Positions 1-7,974 of a DNA stretch of 8,943 nucleotides are shown here, in pieces. The stretch spans positions 1 through 8,943 of the forward strand of contig DASRXC010000026.1 of assembly GCA_035654355.1 (NCBI GenBank), read 5' to 3'. Origin of the DNA: JAFAHD01 sp035654355 (lineage in GTDB: Bacteria > Vulcanimicrobiota > Vulcanimicrobiia > Eremiobacterales > Eremiobacteraceae). The position numbers and the translations under genes were made by a program. The number at the start of each line of letters is the position of its first letter. The stretch's first letter is position 1. The notes beneath the pieces were generated by a model that worked only from the letters and a program-made list of their open reading frames with translations, made no database searches and was not told the origin of the DNA.

Positions 1-394
1 TCGACTGAAAGGCTTCGATCTGCTCCGTCACCTTCATCGCGCCGAGCGATGCGGCGATCGCTGCGCCGGCGCGGCCGGCGAACACGATGCCGGTGAGCAG
101 CGGTCCGAGTTCGCGAAACGTGCCGTACGCGACGCTGCTGCCGACGTACTCAGTAAAACCGTTTTGCACCGCGGCTTGCGCAGTCTCGAGCGCGATCACG
201 GCTCCAGTGAACAGCGACGTCAATACGATGATCGGCCATGACTCGACTCCTAAAAAATATGCCTGACGCAAAACTTCTGTGAGGCGCACTTGCAACGTCA
301 GGGCATAGCGGAATGCATCGCCGAGCATGATCGCTACACCGCCCGCGTAGCCGAAAAAGCGGCCGAGCGAGTTTGGCGCCGCGCGCTGGATCAT
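1..394 (-). CDS. mlaE: MlaE/YrbE-family ABC transporter permease (3' end outside window)
   Basis: This is the N-terminal 131 residues of a MlaE-type permease, the inner-membrane subunit of the MCE/Mla phospholipid transport system. It works with an MlaF-type ATPase and an MlaD/MCE-domain protein to move lipids between the inner and outer membranes. The recognisable signature is in the second half of the visible part: a hydrophobic segment at about residues 53-70, then RELGPLLTGIVFAGRAGAA at about 94-112 and SLGAMKVTEQIEAF at about 116-129, which match the family's conserved GP-LT-AGR-G-A and G-MKV-EQI-A elements. Family members are about 250-260 residues, so roughly half is missing beyond the left edge. 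The ATG at 392-394 overlaps the TGA of the upstream gene (ATGA), indicating translational coupling as the last visible gene of the gmk-glmS-rph operon. The partner ATPase and MCE genes may lie further left. Family assignment is firm; the lipid cargo is inferred from the family. Confidence 0.9.
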   Translation of the reverse strand, partial: MIQRAAPNSLGRFFGYAGGVAIMLGDAFRYALTLQVRLTEVLRQAYFLGVESWPIIVLTSLFTGAVIALETAQAAVQNGFTEYVGSSVAYGTFRELGPLLTGIVFAGRAGAAIAASLGAMKVTEQIEAFQS

Positions 395-714
395 TGCGGT
401 TGCCCGCTCGAGCGCAGTTCGTCGAGAGCGTCGAGCACGCGCATGGCGCCATCCCGGCGCCGGACGGCGACGCCCCGCTCTGCCTGCAGGTTGTATTGCC
501 GCTGGTAGAGGTCGTCGAGCTTATGGTCGAGCTGCGCGAGATGGTGTTCGGATTCGGCCGCCATATCGCCGAAATACTTGGCCGCAGCTCGCATCAGAGC
601 CTCGACCGAAGCGCTGCCCCCATCGCGCCGAACGCGCTCGCGGGCTCCGCGTAGCCCTCGATCTGTGATATGGAATTCGTCGATCAGGGCGAGTAAGGTG
701 TCTAGATCAGTCAC
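391..714 (-). CDS. Unrecognised small charged, helical (coiled-coil-like) protein
   Basis: I do not recognise this 107-residue protein. It starts at a GTG (712-714) that overlaps the TGA of rph (GTGA), with AAGG about 7 nt upstream inside rph, and its own TGA overlaps the ATG of the mlaE-like gene. Overlaps at both ends, consistent orientation and a low-complexity-free sequence argue that it is a real, translated gene. The N-terminus (about 1-25) contains LDTLLALIDEFHI. Residues about 36-103 look continuously helical, with spaced hydrophobics and many charges (for example LAQLDHKLDDLYQRQYNLQ at about 59-77), suggesting a coiled coil. The tail is short and polar (SSGQPQ). There is no signal peptide, membrane segment or cysteine. 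A cytoplasmic role is therefore likely, but whether it relates to RNA processing (rph side), lipid transport (mlaE side) or neither cannot be told from the sequence. Confidence 0.75.
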   Translation of the reverse strand: MTDLDTLLALIDEFHITDRGLRGARERVRRDGGSASVEALMRAAAKYFGDMAAESEHHLAQLDHKLDDLYQRQYNLQAERGVAVRRRDGAMRVLDALDELRSSGQPQ

Positions 715-1472
715 GACGCGGCCTTGGCCGCCTTGCCGAACGCCGGCACATCGAACGGTGCGAGTACTTCGCGCTGTCCGCTGACGAGCGCGGCAATGCC
801 CCGGCCTGCCAGGGCCAAGAGCCGATCCAGCTCGGCGTGGGCGAAGGGCATGCCTTCACCGGTGCCTTGCACCTCGACGAAGCGGCCGTCGCCTGTCATC
901 GCAACGTTCATGTCGACCTGCGCGCGTGAATCTTCTTCGTAACAGAGGTCGAGCATCGGGCGACCTTCGACGATACCGACCGACGTGGCCGCAAGCCAAT
1001 CAGTGAGCGGCCAGCCGCGCAGCTTGTTCGCTTTGCGCAGCGCGACGAGTGCGAGAACCAATGCGATGAATGCACCGGTGATGGCGGCCGTGCGCGTGCC
1101 GCCGTCTGCTTCCAGCACGTCGCAATCGAGTAGGATCGCGCGTTCGCCGAGCGCGCGCAGATCGATGACCGAACGCAGGCTGCGCCCGATCGTCCGCTGG
1201 ATCTCGTGCGTTCGTCCGCCGATCCGTCCTTTTGCCGACTCGCGCTGCGTGCGTTCTGAAGTCGAGCGCGGCAACAACGCGTACTCGGCGGTCACCCAAC
1301 CCGTGCCCTGGCCTTTGAGAAACGGCGGAACCTTATCTTCGACCGTAGCCGCGCAAAGCACGCGCGTGTTGCCGATTTCGATGAGCGCCGAGCCCTCGGC
1401 GAACCGTAGATAGTTCGGCGTGACGTGGAATGGCCGCGCCTGGTCATCCGCCCGCCCGTCGCCGCGCGCCAC
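711..1472 (-). CDS. rph: Ribonuclease PH
   Basis: RNase PH is a phosphorolytic 3'-5' exoribonuclease that trims tRNA precursors and other RNA 3' ends, releasing nucleoside diphosphates. The 253-residue protein matches the usual length of about 240-255 and keeps the family landmarks in order: GRADDQARP at 6-14, GNTRVLCAATVEDKVPPFLKG at about 35-54, GWVTAEYALLPRST at about 58-71, GGRTHEIQRTIGRSLR at 85-100 (phosphate-site arginine region), DCDVLEADGGTRTAAITGA at about 116-134 with the phosphate-binding GGTRT, and DLCYEEDSRAQVDMNVAMT at about 175-193 with the catalytic-site aspartates. The start is a GTG (1470-1472) 4 bp after the glmS stop. It has no strong Shine-Dalgarno, so translation probably relies on coupling from glmS. 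In many bacteria rph is paired with the rdgB/HAM1 nucleotide pyrophosphatase gene, which is absent here: the next gene is the small coiled-coil ORF. Confidence 0.97.
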   Translation of the reverse strand: MARGDGRADDQARPFHVTPNYLRFAEGSALIEIGNTRVLCAATVEDKVPPFLKGQGTGWVTAEYALLPRSTSERTQRESAKGRIGGRTHEIQRTIGRSLRSVIDLRALGERAILLDCDVLEADGGTRTAAITGAFIALVLALVALRKANKLRGWPLTDWLAATSVGIVEGRPMLDLCYEEDSRAQVDMNVAMTGDGRFVEVQGTGEGMPFAHAELDRLLALAGRGIAALVSGQREVLAPFDVPAFGKAAKAAS

Positions 1473-1476
1473 TCCG

Positions 1477-3306
<1,830 letters not shown>

Positions 3307-3310
3307 GGCG

Positions 3311-3913
3311 TTAGTCTCCGCTCTTAAGTCGCCAGGTCTTGAGCGACTCAGCTGTGAGGATCGCGCGCAGTTGCGCGACCGTCACATCGAATTCATCGTT
3401 GAGGATGAGATAGTCGTAGTTGGCGATTGCTTTCGCCTCGCTCTTGGCAGTTTCCAGCCGGGCGGTGATGTCATCCGGCCCATCCGAATTGCGACGTTCG
3501 AGCCTGCGCGCTAGCTCGTCCTCGGAGCGTACGGTGAGGAAGACCAGTACCGCCCGCGGGTAGAGCTCCTTGAGCTTCATCGCGCCGTTCACTTCGGGCT
3601 TCATCACGAGATCATGACCGGAACGCACTGCGTCCTCGACGAACGCCTTCGGCGTGCCATACAAGTTGCCGGCGTATTCGCGCGTCTCCAAAAATTCGCC
3701 GCGCGACGCCATGCGTTCGAATTCGTCACGCGCCACGAAACGGTAGTGCACGCCTTCGATTTCGCCGGCCCGGGGCGCGCGCGTTGTGGTCGACACGACG
3801 TAACCGATATGCGGCTCGAGCGTACGCAGCGCCGCGATGACGCTGTCCTTGCCGGAACCGGACGGTCCGGATACGACGAGCAGGATCGGTTCACGCCGCG
3901 CGGCAGGTTCCAT
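3311..3913 (-). CDS. gmk: Guanylate kinase
   Basis: Guanylate kinase phosphorylates GMP to GDP using ATP, feeding GTP and dGTP synthesis and GMP recycling. With the ATG at 3911-3913 it has 200 residues, typical for the family. The P-loop is SGPSGSGKDS at 15-24, with Asp where Ser/Thr is usual. The GMP-binding region is VSTTTRAPRAGE (40-51) plus HYRF (56-59), EFLETREYAGNLYGTP (73-88) follows, then VMKPEVNGAMKL (103-114), and the lid-side segment ELARRLERRNSD (133-144). The frame stays open upstream to 4054, but those 47 extra codons lie antisense to rqcH and look nothing like a kinase. The ATG chosen has AAGGA (3918-3922) 4 nt upstream and puts the P-loop at the normal distance from the N-terminus. 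It heads the operon with glmS and rph, and sits back-to-back with rqcH. Confidence 0.96.
   Translation of the reverse strand: MEPAARREPILLVVSGPSGSGKDSVIAALRTLEPHIGYVVSTTTRAPRAGEIEGVHYRFVARDEFERMASRGEFLETREYAGNLYGTPKAFVEDAVRSGHDLVMKPEVNGAMKLKELYPRAVLVFLTVRSEDELARRLERRNSDGPDDITARLETAKSEAKAIANYDYLILNDEFDVTVAQLRAILTAESLKTWRLKSGD
3316..3319 (-). promoter_or_regulatory. Shine-Dalgarno of glmS inside the end of gmk
   Basis: GGAG on the minus strand lies 9 nt before the glmS ATG, with the gmk stop codon TAA between the two. The site is embedded in the last codons of gmk, so ribosomes finishing gmk would pass over it and could re-initiate directly on glmS. Confidence 0.6.
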
Positions 3914-3917
3914 AGCT

Positions 3918-3922
3918 TCCTT
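3918..3922 (-). promoter_or_regulatory. Shine-Dalgarno deciding the gmk start; overlaps the rqcH start codon
   Basis: AAGGA on the minus strand lies 4 nt before the gmk ATG at 3913. The spacing is short but usable, and the site supports this ATG over the longer open frame. On the plus strand the same bases cover the first two bases of the TTG (3921-3923) proposed as the rqcH start, so the two genes' initiation signals physically overlap. Confidence 0.5.
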
Positions 3923-5648
3923 GACACTCGATAGCTGGCTTGTCGCACGTTTGGCTCGCGAGCTGGATGAGATGCTCGCGGGCGCACGTGTGAACGTGTT
4001 GCGGACCGGGGAGCGCACGCTGACGCTGGTGGGCCGCCGGCGCGGCTCGGACATCGCGCTGCGCGCGCTGCTCGATCCCGATCGTCCCCTCGTGGCCGCG
4101 ACTGCGGCCGCTCAGACAGACGAAAGCGGTCCGGGAAGCTGGGCGGCCGGCGTCGCTGCGCTGGTGCGCGGGAGCGTCGTCGATGCCGTCGGAGCAGTCC
4201 CCCATGACCGCATTCTCAACGTAGATCTACGTTCTCGTTCCGCGTTTGGCGTGCCTGCGCTTCACCGTCTCGTGCTCGAGCTCGAGCCGAGAAAAGTCAA
4301 CGCGCTGGTGCTGCGGCGTACGTCCGAGGATGATGGGACGGTGCTGGCGATGGCGCGACCGCTTTCTGCGACGGCGTCTGGCCGAGCCGTCGCGGTCGGA
4401 GACCGCTACGTGCTGCCCAAGATCCAAGAAACGCGCATCGGTCGCGATGAATTCCGAGAGGGCGCGCGCGCGATCCTCGCGCGCTCGCAAGTCGAGTCGC
4501 GCGCGCTCGTGCGCCTCCTCAACGACGTCGACCCTACGTGCACGCCGCCGCTGGCTCGACGCATCATCGACGATGTGATCGAGCGCCCCTCCGAGCGCGT
4601 CGATCCTGCTGCCGCGCCGGAATTGATGCTGCGCGCCTGGGCAGCGCTTCGCCCACACGTGGTGGCTGCTGTCGGCGATCTGAATGCCTCGATGTACGCG
4701 TATCGCAGCGGCGACGTCACCAGTGCATGCCACGTCGTCGCGTTGCACTGGCCCGCCGGCGAGCTCGTTCGCTCCGCGACGCTGAACGAGCTATGTGCGC
4801 AGGAGATTGAGCAGCGCGAGCGCTCGCGCATAACACCCGTCGCGGCCGGTCTGCGCAAGAAGCTCGAACGGACCATTGAGCGAGGCGCAGCGGAAGCATC
4901 ATCCTTGGCGGCTGCCGTTGAGCGTGCGCGCGCCGCCGATGAGCTGCGCGAGAAGGGGGATGCGATCTATGCCAGCCTCGCGGCGATCAAGGAAGGCGAA
5001 TCGCTATTCATCACACCCGATGGGATTCGCATCGAGTTGGATCAGACGCGCAGCGCCAAGCAGAATGCCGCCGAGTATTTCCGGCGCTACCGGAAAGCGC
5101 GCAGCGGATTGCCACGAATCGAAGCGCGGCTTAAACAACTCGAATTGCTGCACACACAGTGGGAGCAGCTGCTCTGGGAGCTCGACCGCGCCGATGCTGA
5201 ACCGTCGCTGCGCACGGCGATCTACGACGACGTCGGCGCCGCGCTCGGACGCCGCTCAGCCGTTCGCAAGCCCCCAGCGCGCAACACACAGACGCCGGTG
5301 ACACTTTCAGGCGGCGCGCTCGCCTATGTCGGGCGGTCGCCGCGCGACAACGAGCGGCTGACGTTCTCCGTGGCTCGGGCAAACGACTGGTGGTTCCACG
5401 CGCGAAACGTACCAGGCGCGCACGTCGTGCTCAAGTTGCAGCATGCGGGCGAATCACCCACTGATGAACAGATCGCAGCCGCAGCGGCGCTTGCCGCCGG
5501 CGCCAGTCGAGCACGCGATGCGGCCAAGGTCGAAGTTGATTACACGCAGCGCAAGCATGTGCGGCGGCAAGGCAAAGGCGCCACCGGCCAGGTCTGGTAT
5601 ACGGATTTCAAGACAATCGCGGTGTCCCCGAGCTGCACTCAGGAATAG
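3921..5648 (+). CDS. rqcH: NFACT-family protein, RqcH-like (ribosome-associated quality control)
   Basis: RqcH/Rqc2-family proteins bind stalled 50S subunits carrying peptidyl-tRNA, recruit tRNA-Ala and add C-terminal alanine tails that mark the nascent chain for degradation. From the TTG at 3921 the protein has 575 residues and the expected order of parts. The NFACT-N domain opens LTLDSWLVARLARELDEMLA and carries the DR motif (PHDRILNVDL) at residues 96-97, close to the essential Asp97-Arg98 of Bacillus RqcH. A helix-hairpin-helix area follows around PPLARRIIDDV (209-219), then a long charged coiled coil from about 290 to 430 with LDQTRSAKQNAAEYFRRYRK (373-392). The NFACT-R domain has VGRSPRDNERLTFSVARAND (470-489), NVPGAHVVLK (496-505) and VWYTDFKTIAVSP (558-570). 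The frame is open back to an ATG at 3837, but that would run 77 bp into gmk and the extra residues lack family similarity. No clear Shine-Dalgarno precedes the TTG, so the start is moderately uncertain. Confidence 0.93.
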   Translation: MTLDSWLVARLARELDEMLAGARVNVLRTGERTLTLVGRRRGSDIALRALLDPDRPLVAATAAAQTDESGPGSWAAGVAALVRGSVVDAVGAVPHDRILNVDLRSRSAFGVPALHRLVLELEPRKVNALVLRRTSEDDGTVLAMARPLSATASGRAVAVGDRYVLPKIQETRIGRDEFREGARAILARSQVESRALVRLLNDVDPTCTPPLARRIIDDVIERPSERVDPAAAPELMLRAWAALRPHVVAAVGDLNASMYAYRSGDVTSACHVVALHWPAGELVRSATLNELCAQEIEQRERSRITPVAAGLRKKLERTIERGAAEASSLAAAVERARAADELREKGDAIYASLAAIKEGESLFITPDGIRIELDQTRSAKQNAAEYFRRYRKARSGLPRIEARLKQLELLHTQWEQLLWELDRADAEPSLRTAIYDDVGAALGRRSAVRKPPARNTQTPVTLSGGALAYVGRSPRDNERLTFSVARANDWWFHARNVPGAHVVLKLQHAGESPTDEQIAAAAALAAGASRARDAAKVEVDYTQRKHVRRQGKGATGQVWYTDFKTIAVSPSCTQE

Positions 5649-5714
5649 TTCGGCGATGCGGCGGGAATCATGCTTCTGGCGCATACCATCCACGGGGCAG
5701 ACGCACTCAAAGTC

Positions 5715-5718
5715 AGGA
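5715..5718 (+). promoter_or_regulatory. Shine-Dalgarno of the SnoaL-like gene
   Basis: AGGA lies 6 nt upstream of the ATG at 5725 and supports that start. It sits in the 76-bp gap after rqcH (5649-5724). In that gap I see no convincing -35/-10 pair and no strong terminator hairpin, so read-through from rqcH is plausible. Confidence 0.55.
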
Positions 5719-5724
5719 ACCTGA

Positions 5725-6207
5725 ATGTCAGCTCACTCGACCATCGCATCTGATGATGACATACTAGCGCTGCAGCGGCTCGAGGCGACCGTCGCGAGGG
5801 CATTCAACGACAAAGACGTCGATGCGCTCATGTCCGTGTACGCTCGCGGCAAAGCGCTTTTCGTCTACGATGTCGTCGGACCCCCTGGTGTGTATCTCAG
5901 CTGGGATGCGTATCGCGAAGCGTTCAAACATTTCTTCGGATGCCTCAGCGGCCAGTTGCGCTTTAGCGTGAGCGATCTTGAGATCGAAGTAAGCGGGGAC
6001 GTAGGTTATAGCCGCAGTCTGCAGCATGTCTCGGGAGTCAGCGCCGCTGATGGCGAGCCGTTACATTACACCGTTCGCGTGACCGACGTGTACCGGAAGA
6101 TCAACGGAACATGGTTGATCGTGCAAGAGCACGTTTCGCTGCCGATCGACCGCACCACGCGTTCGCCGATGCTTCACGTGTCGCTCCCAACAAATCGATC
6201 CGTTTAA
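5725..6207 (+). CDS. SnoaL-like / NTF2-fold protein (DUF4440/SnoaL_3 type)
   Basis: This 160-residue protein resembles the SnoaL-like/NTF2-fold superfamily, small cone-shaped domains that include ketosteroid isomerase-type enzymes and many uncharacterised ligand-binding proteins. The pattern is typical: an N-terminal helix LQRLEATVARAFNDKDVDALMSVY at about 16-39 (split here by family convention around the FNDKD turn), then LFVYDVVGPPGVYLSWDAYR at about 45-64, and beta strands ending RVTDVYRKINGTWLIVQEH at about 118-136. No signal peptide or membrane segment is seen, so it should be cytoplasmic. No catalytic residues can be assigned confidently and the substrate is unknown. The last 20 residues extend beyond the domain and contain HVSLPTNR, an echo of HVSLPIDR at about 136-143. 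It lies 76 bp after rqcH in the same direction, but a functional link is unproven. Its TAA stop is shared base for base with that of queA on the other strand (TTAA, 6204-6207). Confidence 0.85.
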   Translation: MSAHSTIASDDDILALQRLEATVARAFNDKDVDALMSVYARGKALFVYDVVGPPGVYLSWDAYREAFKHFFGCLSGQLRFSVSDLEIEVSGDVGYSRSLQHVSGVSAADGEPLHYTVRVTDVYRKINGTWLIVQEHVSLPIDRTTRSPMLHVSLPTNRSV

Positions 6208-7247
6208 GGCGCTGTCAGCAGTTTGCTCTCGATGAACATCGCGTCGCCAAACGAGTAGAAACGGTACCGTTCGCGAGCCGCGATGCAATAGGCGTTGAGG
6301 ACCTGGTCGGTTCCAGCGAACGCGCACACCAGCATAAGCAATGTCGAGCGTGGCAGGTGGAAGTTCGTGATCAGCGCATCGACGACTATGAACTTAAAGC
6401 CGGGGTAGATGAAAAGCTCGGTCCATCTCGATCCTGCCGCGACGGTTCCGTCACCGCGCAAACGCGCCGCGTCCTCGAGGCTGCGCATGCTGGTCGTGCC
6501 GACGGCGATCACGCGGTTCCCCGCCGCTTTCGCGCGCGCGACCGCCGCAGCCGTCTCCGGTGGAATCGTGTAGCGTTCCGAGTGCATCGGATGCTCGCGG
6601 ATGTCGACGGACCTCACTGGGCGGAAGGTGCCTGGCCCGACGTCGAGGGTCAACGTCGCGAACGACGCGCCTTTCGCTTTGATCTGGTCCATCAGCGTCG
6701 TGGTGAAGTGAAGGCCAGCCGTCGGCGCAGCGACAGAGCCTGCGTGCGCCGCGTAGACGGTCTGGTACCGCTCGCTCGCGTACGGCGGCGGCGTTTTGAT
6801 GTAAGGGGGCAACGGCACGAGCCCGTAGCGCTCCATCGCCTCGTCAGCGCTGATTCCCGCGAAGCGCACGAGCCGCGTTCCTTCCTCCGTCCGGCCGATG
6901 ACGTCGATCGTGTGCTCGCCGCCAAGACGCAGGCGATCGCCTACCCGCACGCGCTGCCCGGGGCGCACGAGCGCCTCCCACGTCTCTTCTTCTGCTCCCG
7001 GATGTAACAGCAGCACTTCCGCCCTGCCGCCTTCTCGGCGGGCCGGGCGAAAGCGCGCGCGCAGCACGCGCGTATCGTTGATGACAAGCAGGTCACCGGG
7101 CCGTATCAGTTCCGGCAAATCGCGGAAATGCCGGTGCGCGATTCGGCCGTTGTCGAGCACCAGCAGGCGCGCATCGTCGCGGCGGTCAGCCGGATGCTGT
7201 GCGATCAGCGACGGATCGAGCTGATAGTCGTAGGAGCTGGTTTGAAA
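6204..7247 (-). CDS. queA: S-adenosylmethionine:tRNA ribosyltransferase-isomerase (start codon anomalous)
   Basis: QueA transfers and isomerises the ribosyl group of S-adenosylmethionine onto preQ1 in tRNA, giving epoxyqueuosine at wobble position 34. The core is intact: RPGDLLVINDTRVLRARF, GSVAAPTAGLHF, LDVGPGTFRPV, MHSERYTIP, RVIAVGTTSMRSLE, and a C-terminal block with FKFIVVDALITNFHLPRS and RYRFYSFGDAMFI. The first ordinary start codon in frame is the GTG at 7158-7160 (318 residues). However, homology clearly continues upstream: SSYDYQLDPSLIAQHP and DDARLLVLDNGRIAHRHF match the family N-terminus. Back to the in-frame stop at 7281-7283 there is no ATG, GTG or TTG. A perfect GGAGG (7256-7260) sits 8 nt before a TTT codon (7245-7247), just where the Met of a family-like MQTSSYDYQL would be; I use it as the inferred start (347 residues). 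ATT at 7272-7274 is an alternative. The usual partner tgt is not adjacent. Confidence 0.92.
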   Translation of the reverse strand, partial: FQTSSYDYQLDPSLIAQHPADRRDDARLLVLDNGRIAHRHFRDLPELIRPGDLLVINDTRVLRARFRPARREGGRAEVLLLHPGAEEETWEALVRPGQRVRVGDRLRLGGEHTIDVIGRTEEGTRLVRFAGISADEAMERYGLVPLPPYIKTPPPYASERYQTVYAAHAGSVAAPTAGLHFTTTLMDQIKAKGASFATLTLDVGPGTFRPVRSVDIREHPMHSERYTIPPETAAAVARAKAAGNRVIAVGTTSMRSLEDAARLRGDGTVAAGSRWTELFIYPGFKFIVVDALITNFHLPRSTLLMLVCAFAGTDQVLNAYCIAARERYRFYSFGDAMFIESKLLTAP

Positions 7248-7255
7248 ACGCGCGT

Positions 7256-7260
7256 CCTCC
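7256..7260 (-). promoter_or_regulatory. Perfect Shine-Dalgarno upstream of queA
   Basis: GGAGG on the minus strand begins 9 bp after the stop of the peptidase gene. The expected start position, 8 nt further on, holds TTT rather than ATG, GTG or TTG. The motif marks where queA translation should begin, and it argues against the GTG at 7160, which would lie about 95 nt downstream of it. Confidence 0.65.
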
Positions 7261-7269
7261 GCTGGGCGA

Positions 7270-7974
7270 TCAATGATTCTTCACGCTCACTTGAACGACT
7301 GATTGGATGTCGTTGTATTCCGCTTGCGTCAAAAAGCGTTGGCCGGGATATCCGTCGATCTTCACCCCCGTGGTGACCGGTGGGCCCGTCTGCGGGAACG
7401 GATCGCGTACGACTGCCGCGTACAACGACGTCGGGTGGCCGAACAGGTCAGCATGGTAGTAGATGCGGGTCAGCAGCATCGCGTTGTGCGAAGTGAACAC
7501 GAGCAGCGGAGTGTCCTCTTGCAGCTGGCCGGCGATTGTCCGCAGCTCGCCGCGTGAGCCCTTGAGTGGGGTTGAGAACAGAACCGACGCCGAGGTCTCG
7601 ACGACCGCGTGATTCGCGCCCGTGAAGCTGCGCGTGCTGTCACCGATCGCCTGGCTTAGTGCAAGCGTCGGCGGCACGCTTGCGCCGAAGACGGACGAGA
7701 GAATGTCATTTTGCGAGATCTCGCCGCCGCTATAGGCGATGATCATCGCCATCGAGACGGCCCAACAGCCGGTTTGCGTTTGCGCCGGCGCGAATGCGAA
7801 GTCGAAAAGGCGCGAATCGACGTCCGCGCCGCAAACATATCCACCCGTTGAACCGTACACTTCGCGGCACGGAATCGTGCCTGCGCGCGCGACGCATGGC
7901 TGCGCGAGCACGATGGCCACGCTCATAACGAGCGCGGCGGCGAGCAAGGCATTGCATTTTGTCAGCGTCTTCAT
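7270..7974 (-). CDS. Secreted papain-like / C39-like cysteine peptidase
   Basis: This 234-residue protein starts MKTLTKCNALLAAALVMSV, a clear Sec signal peptide with a likely cleavage after ARA at about residue 31 and no lipobox. The mature part carries a papain-fold peptidase pattern of the C39-like/AvrRpt2-like type: QTQTGCWAVSMAMIIAYSGG at about 65-84, with candidate catalytic Cys70 and an oxyanion Gln at 65 or 67; then TSHNAMLLTRI at about 161-171 with candidate His163; then VVRDPFPQ at about 188-195 with candidate Asp191. Cys36 and Cys48 in the mature chain could form a disulfide. It probably acts outside the cytoplasmic membrane on proteins or peptides; the target is unknown. The frame is open upstream to 8061, but the ATG at 7972-7974 gives the signal peptide and overlaps the SpoIID-like stop (ATGA), so it is coupled to that gene. 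Family is fairly sure; activity is inferred from the motif residues. Confidence 0.8.
   Translation of the reverse strand: MKTLTKCNALLAAALVMSVAIVLAQPCVARAGTIPCREVYGSTGGYVCGADVDSRLFDFAFAPAQTQTGCWAVSMAMIIAYSGGEISQNDILSSVFGASVPPTLALSQAIGDSTRSFTGANHAVVETSASVLFSTPLKGSRGELRTIAGQLQEDTPLLVFTSHNAMLLTRIYYHADLFGHPTSLYAAVVRDPFPQTGPPVTTGVKIDGYPGQRFLTQAEYNDIQSVVQVSVKNH

Noticed and set aside
3307..3320. glmS ribozyme/riboswitch upstream of glmS
   Set aside because: Only 4 bp separate gmk from glmS and the region upstream is intact gmk coding sequence, so there is no leader RNA to form the ribozyme.
3921..3926. TTGACA as a -35 promoter element on the plus strand
   Set aside because: No -10-like sequence lies about 17 bp downstream (cgcacg at 3944-3949). 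The hexamer is the TTG start plus the next codon of rqcH.
3914..4054. Possible 47-residue N-terminal extension of guanylate kinase
   Set aside because: The extra residues are Ser/Arg-rich, lie antisense to the rqcH N-terminus and have no counterpart in guanylate kinases. The ATG at 3913 has its own Shine-Dalgarno.
4227..4748. Open frame of 173 codons on the minus strand inside rqcH
   Set aside because: It is antisense to the conserved NFACT-N and middle regions, its composition is typical of a shadow frame in GC-rich sequence, and it resembles no family.
5649..5724. Rho-independent terminator or promoter between rqcH and the SnoaL-like gene
   Set aside because: Only a weak ATGC/GCAT pairing without a T-run is visible, and no -35/-10 pair stands out. 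Only the Shine-Dalgarno before 5725 can be supported.
6111..7007. Open frame of 298 codons on the plus strand over queA
   Set aside because: It is arginine-rich with no recognisable domain, and overlaps both the end of the SnoaL-like gene and queA, whose motifs are unmistakable.
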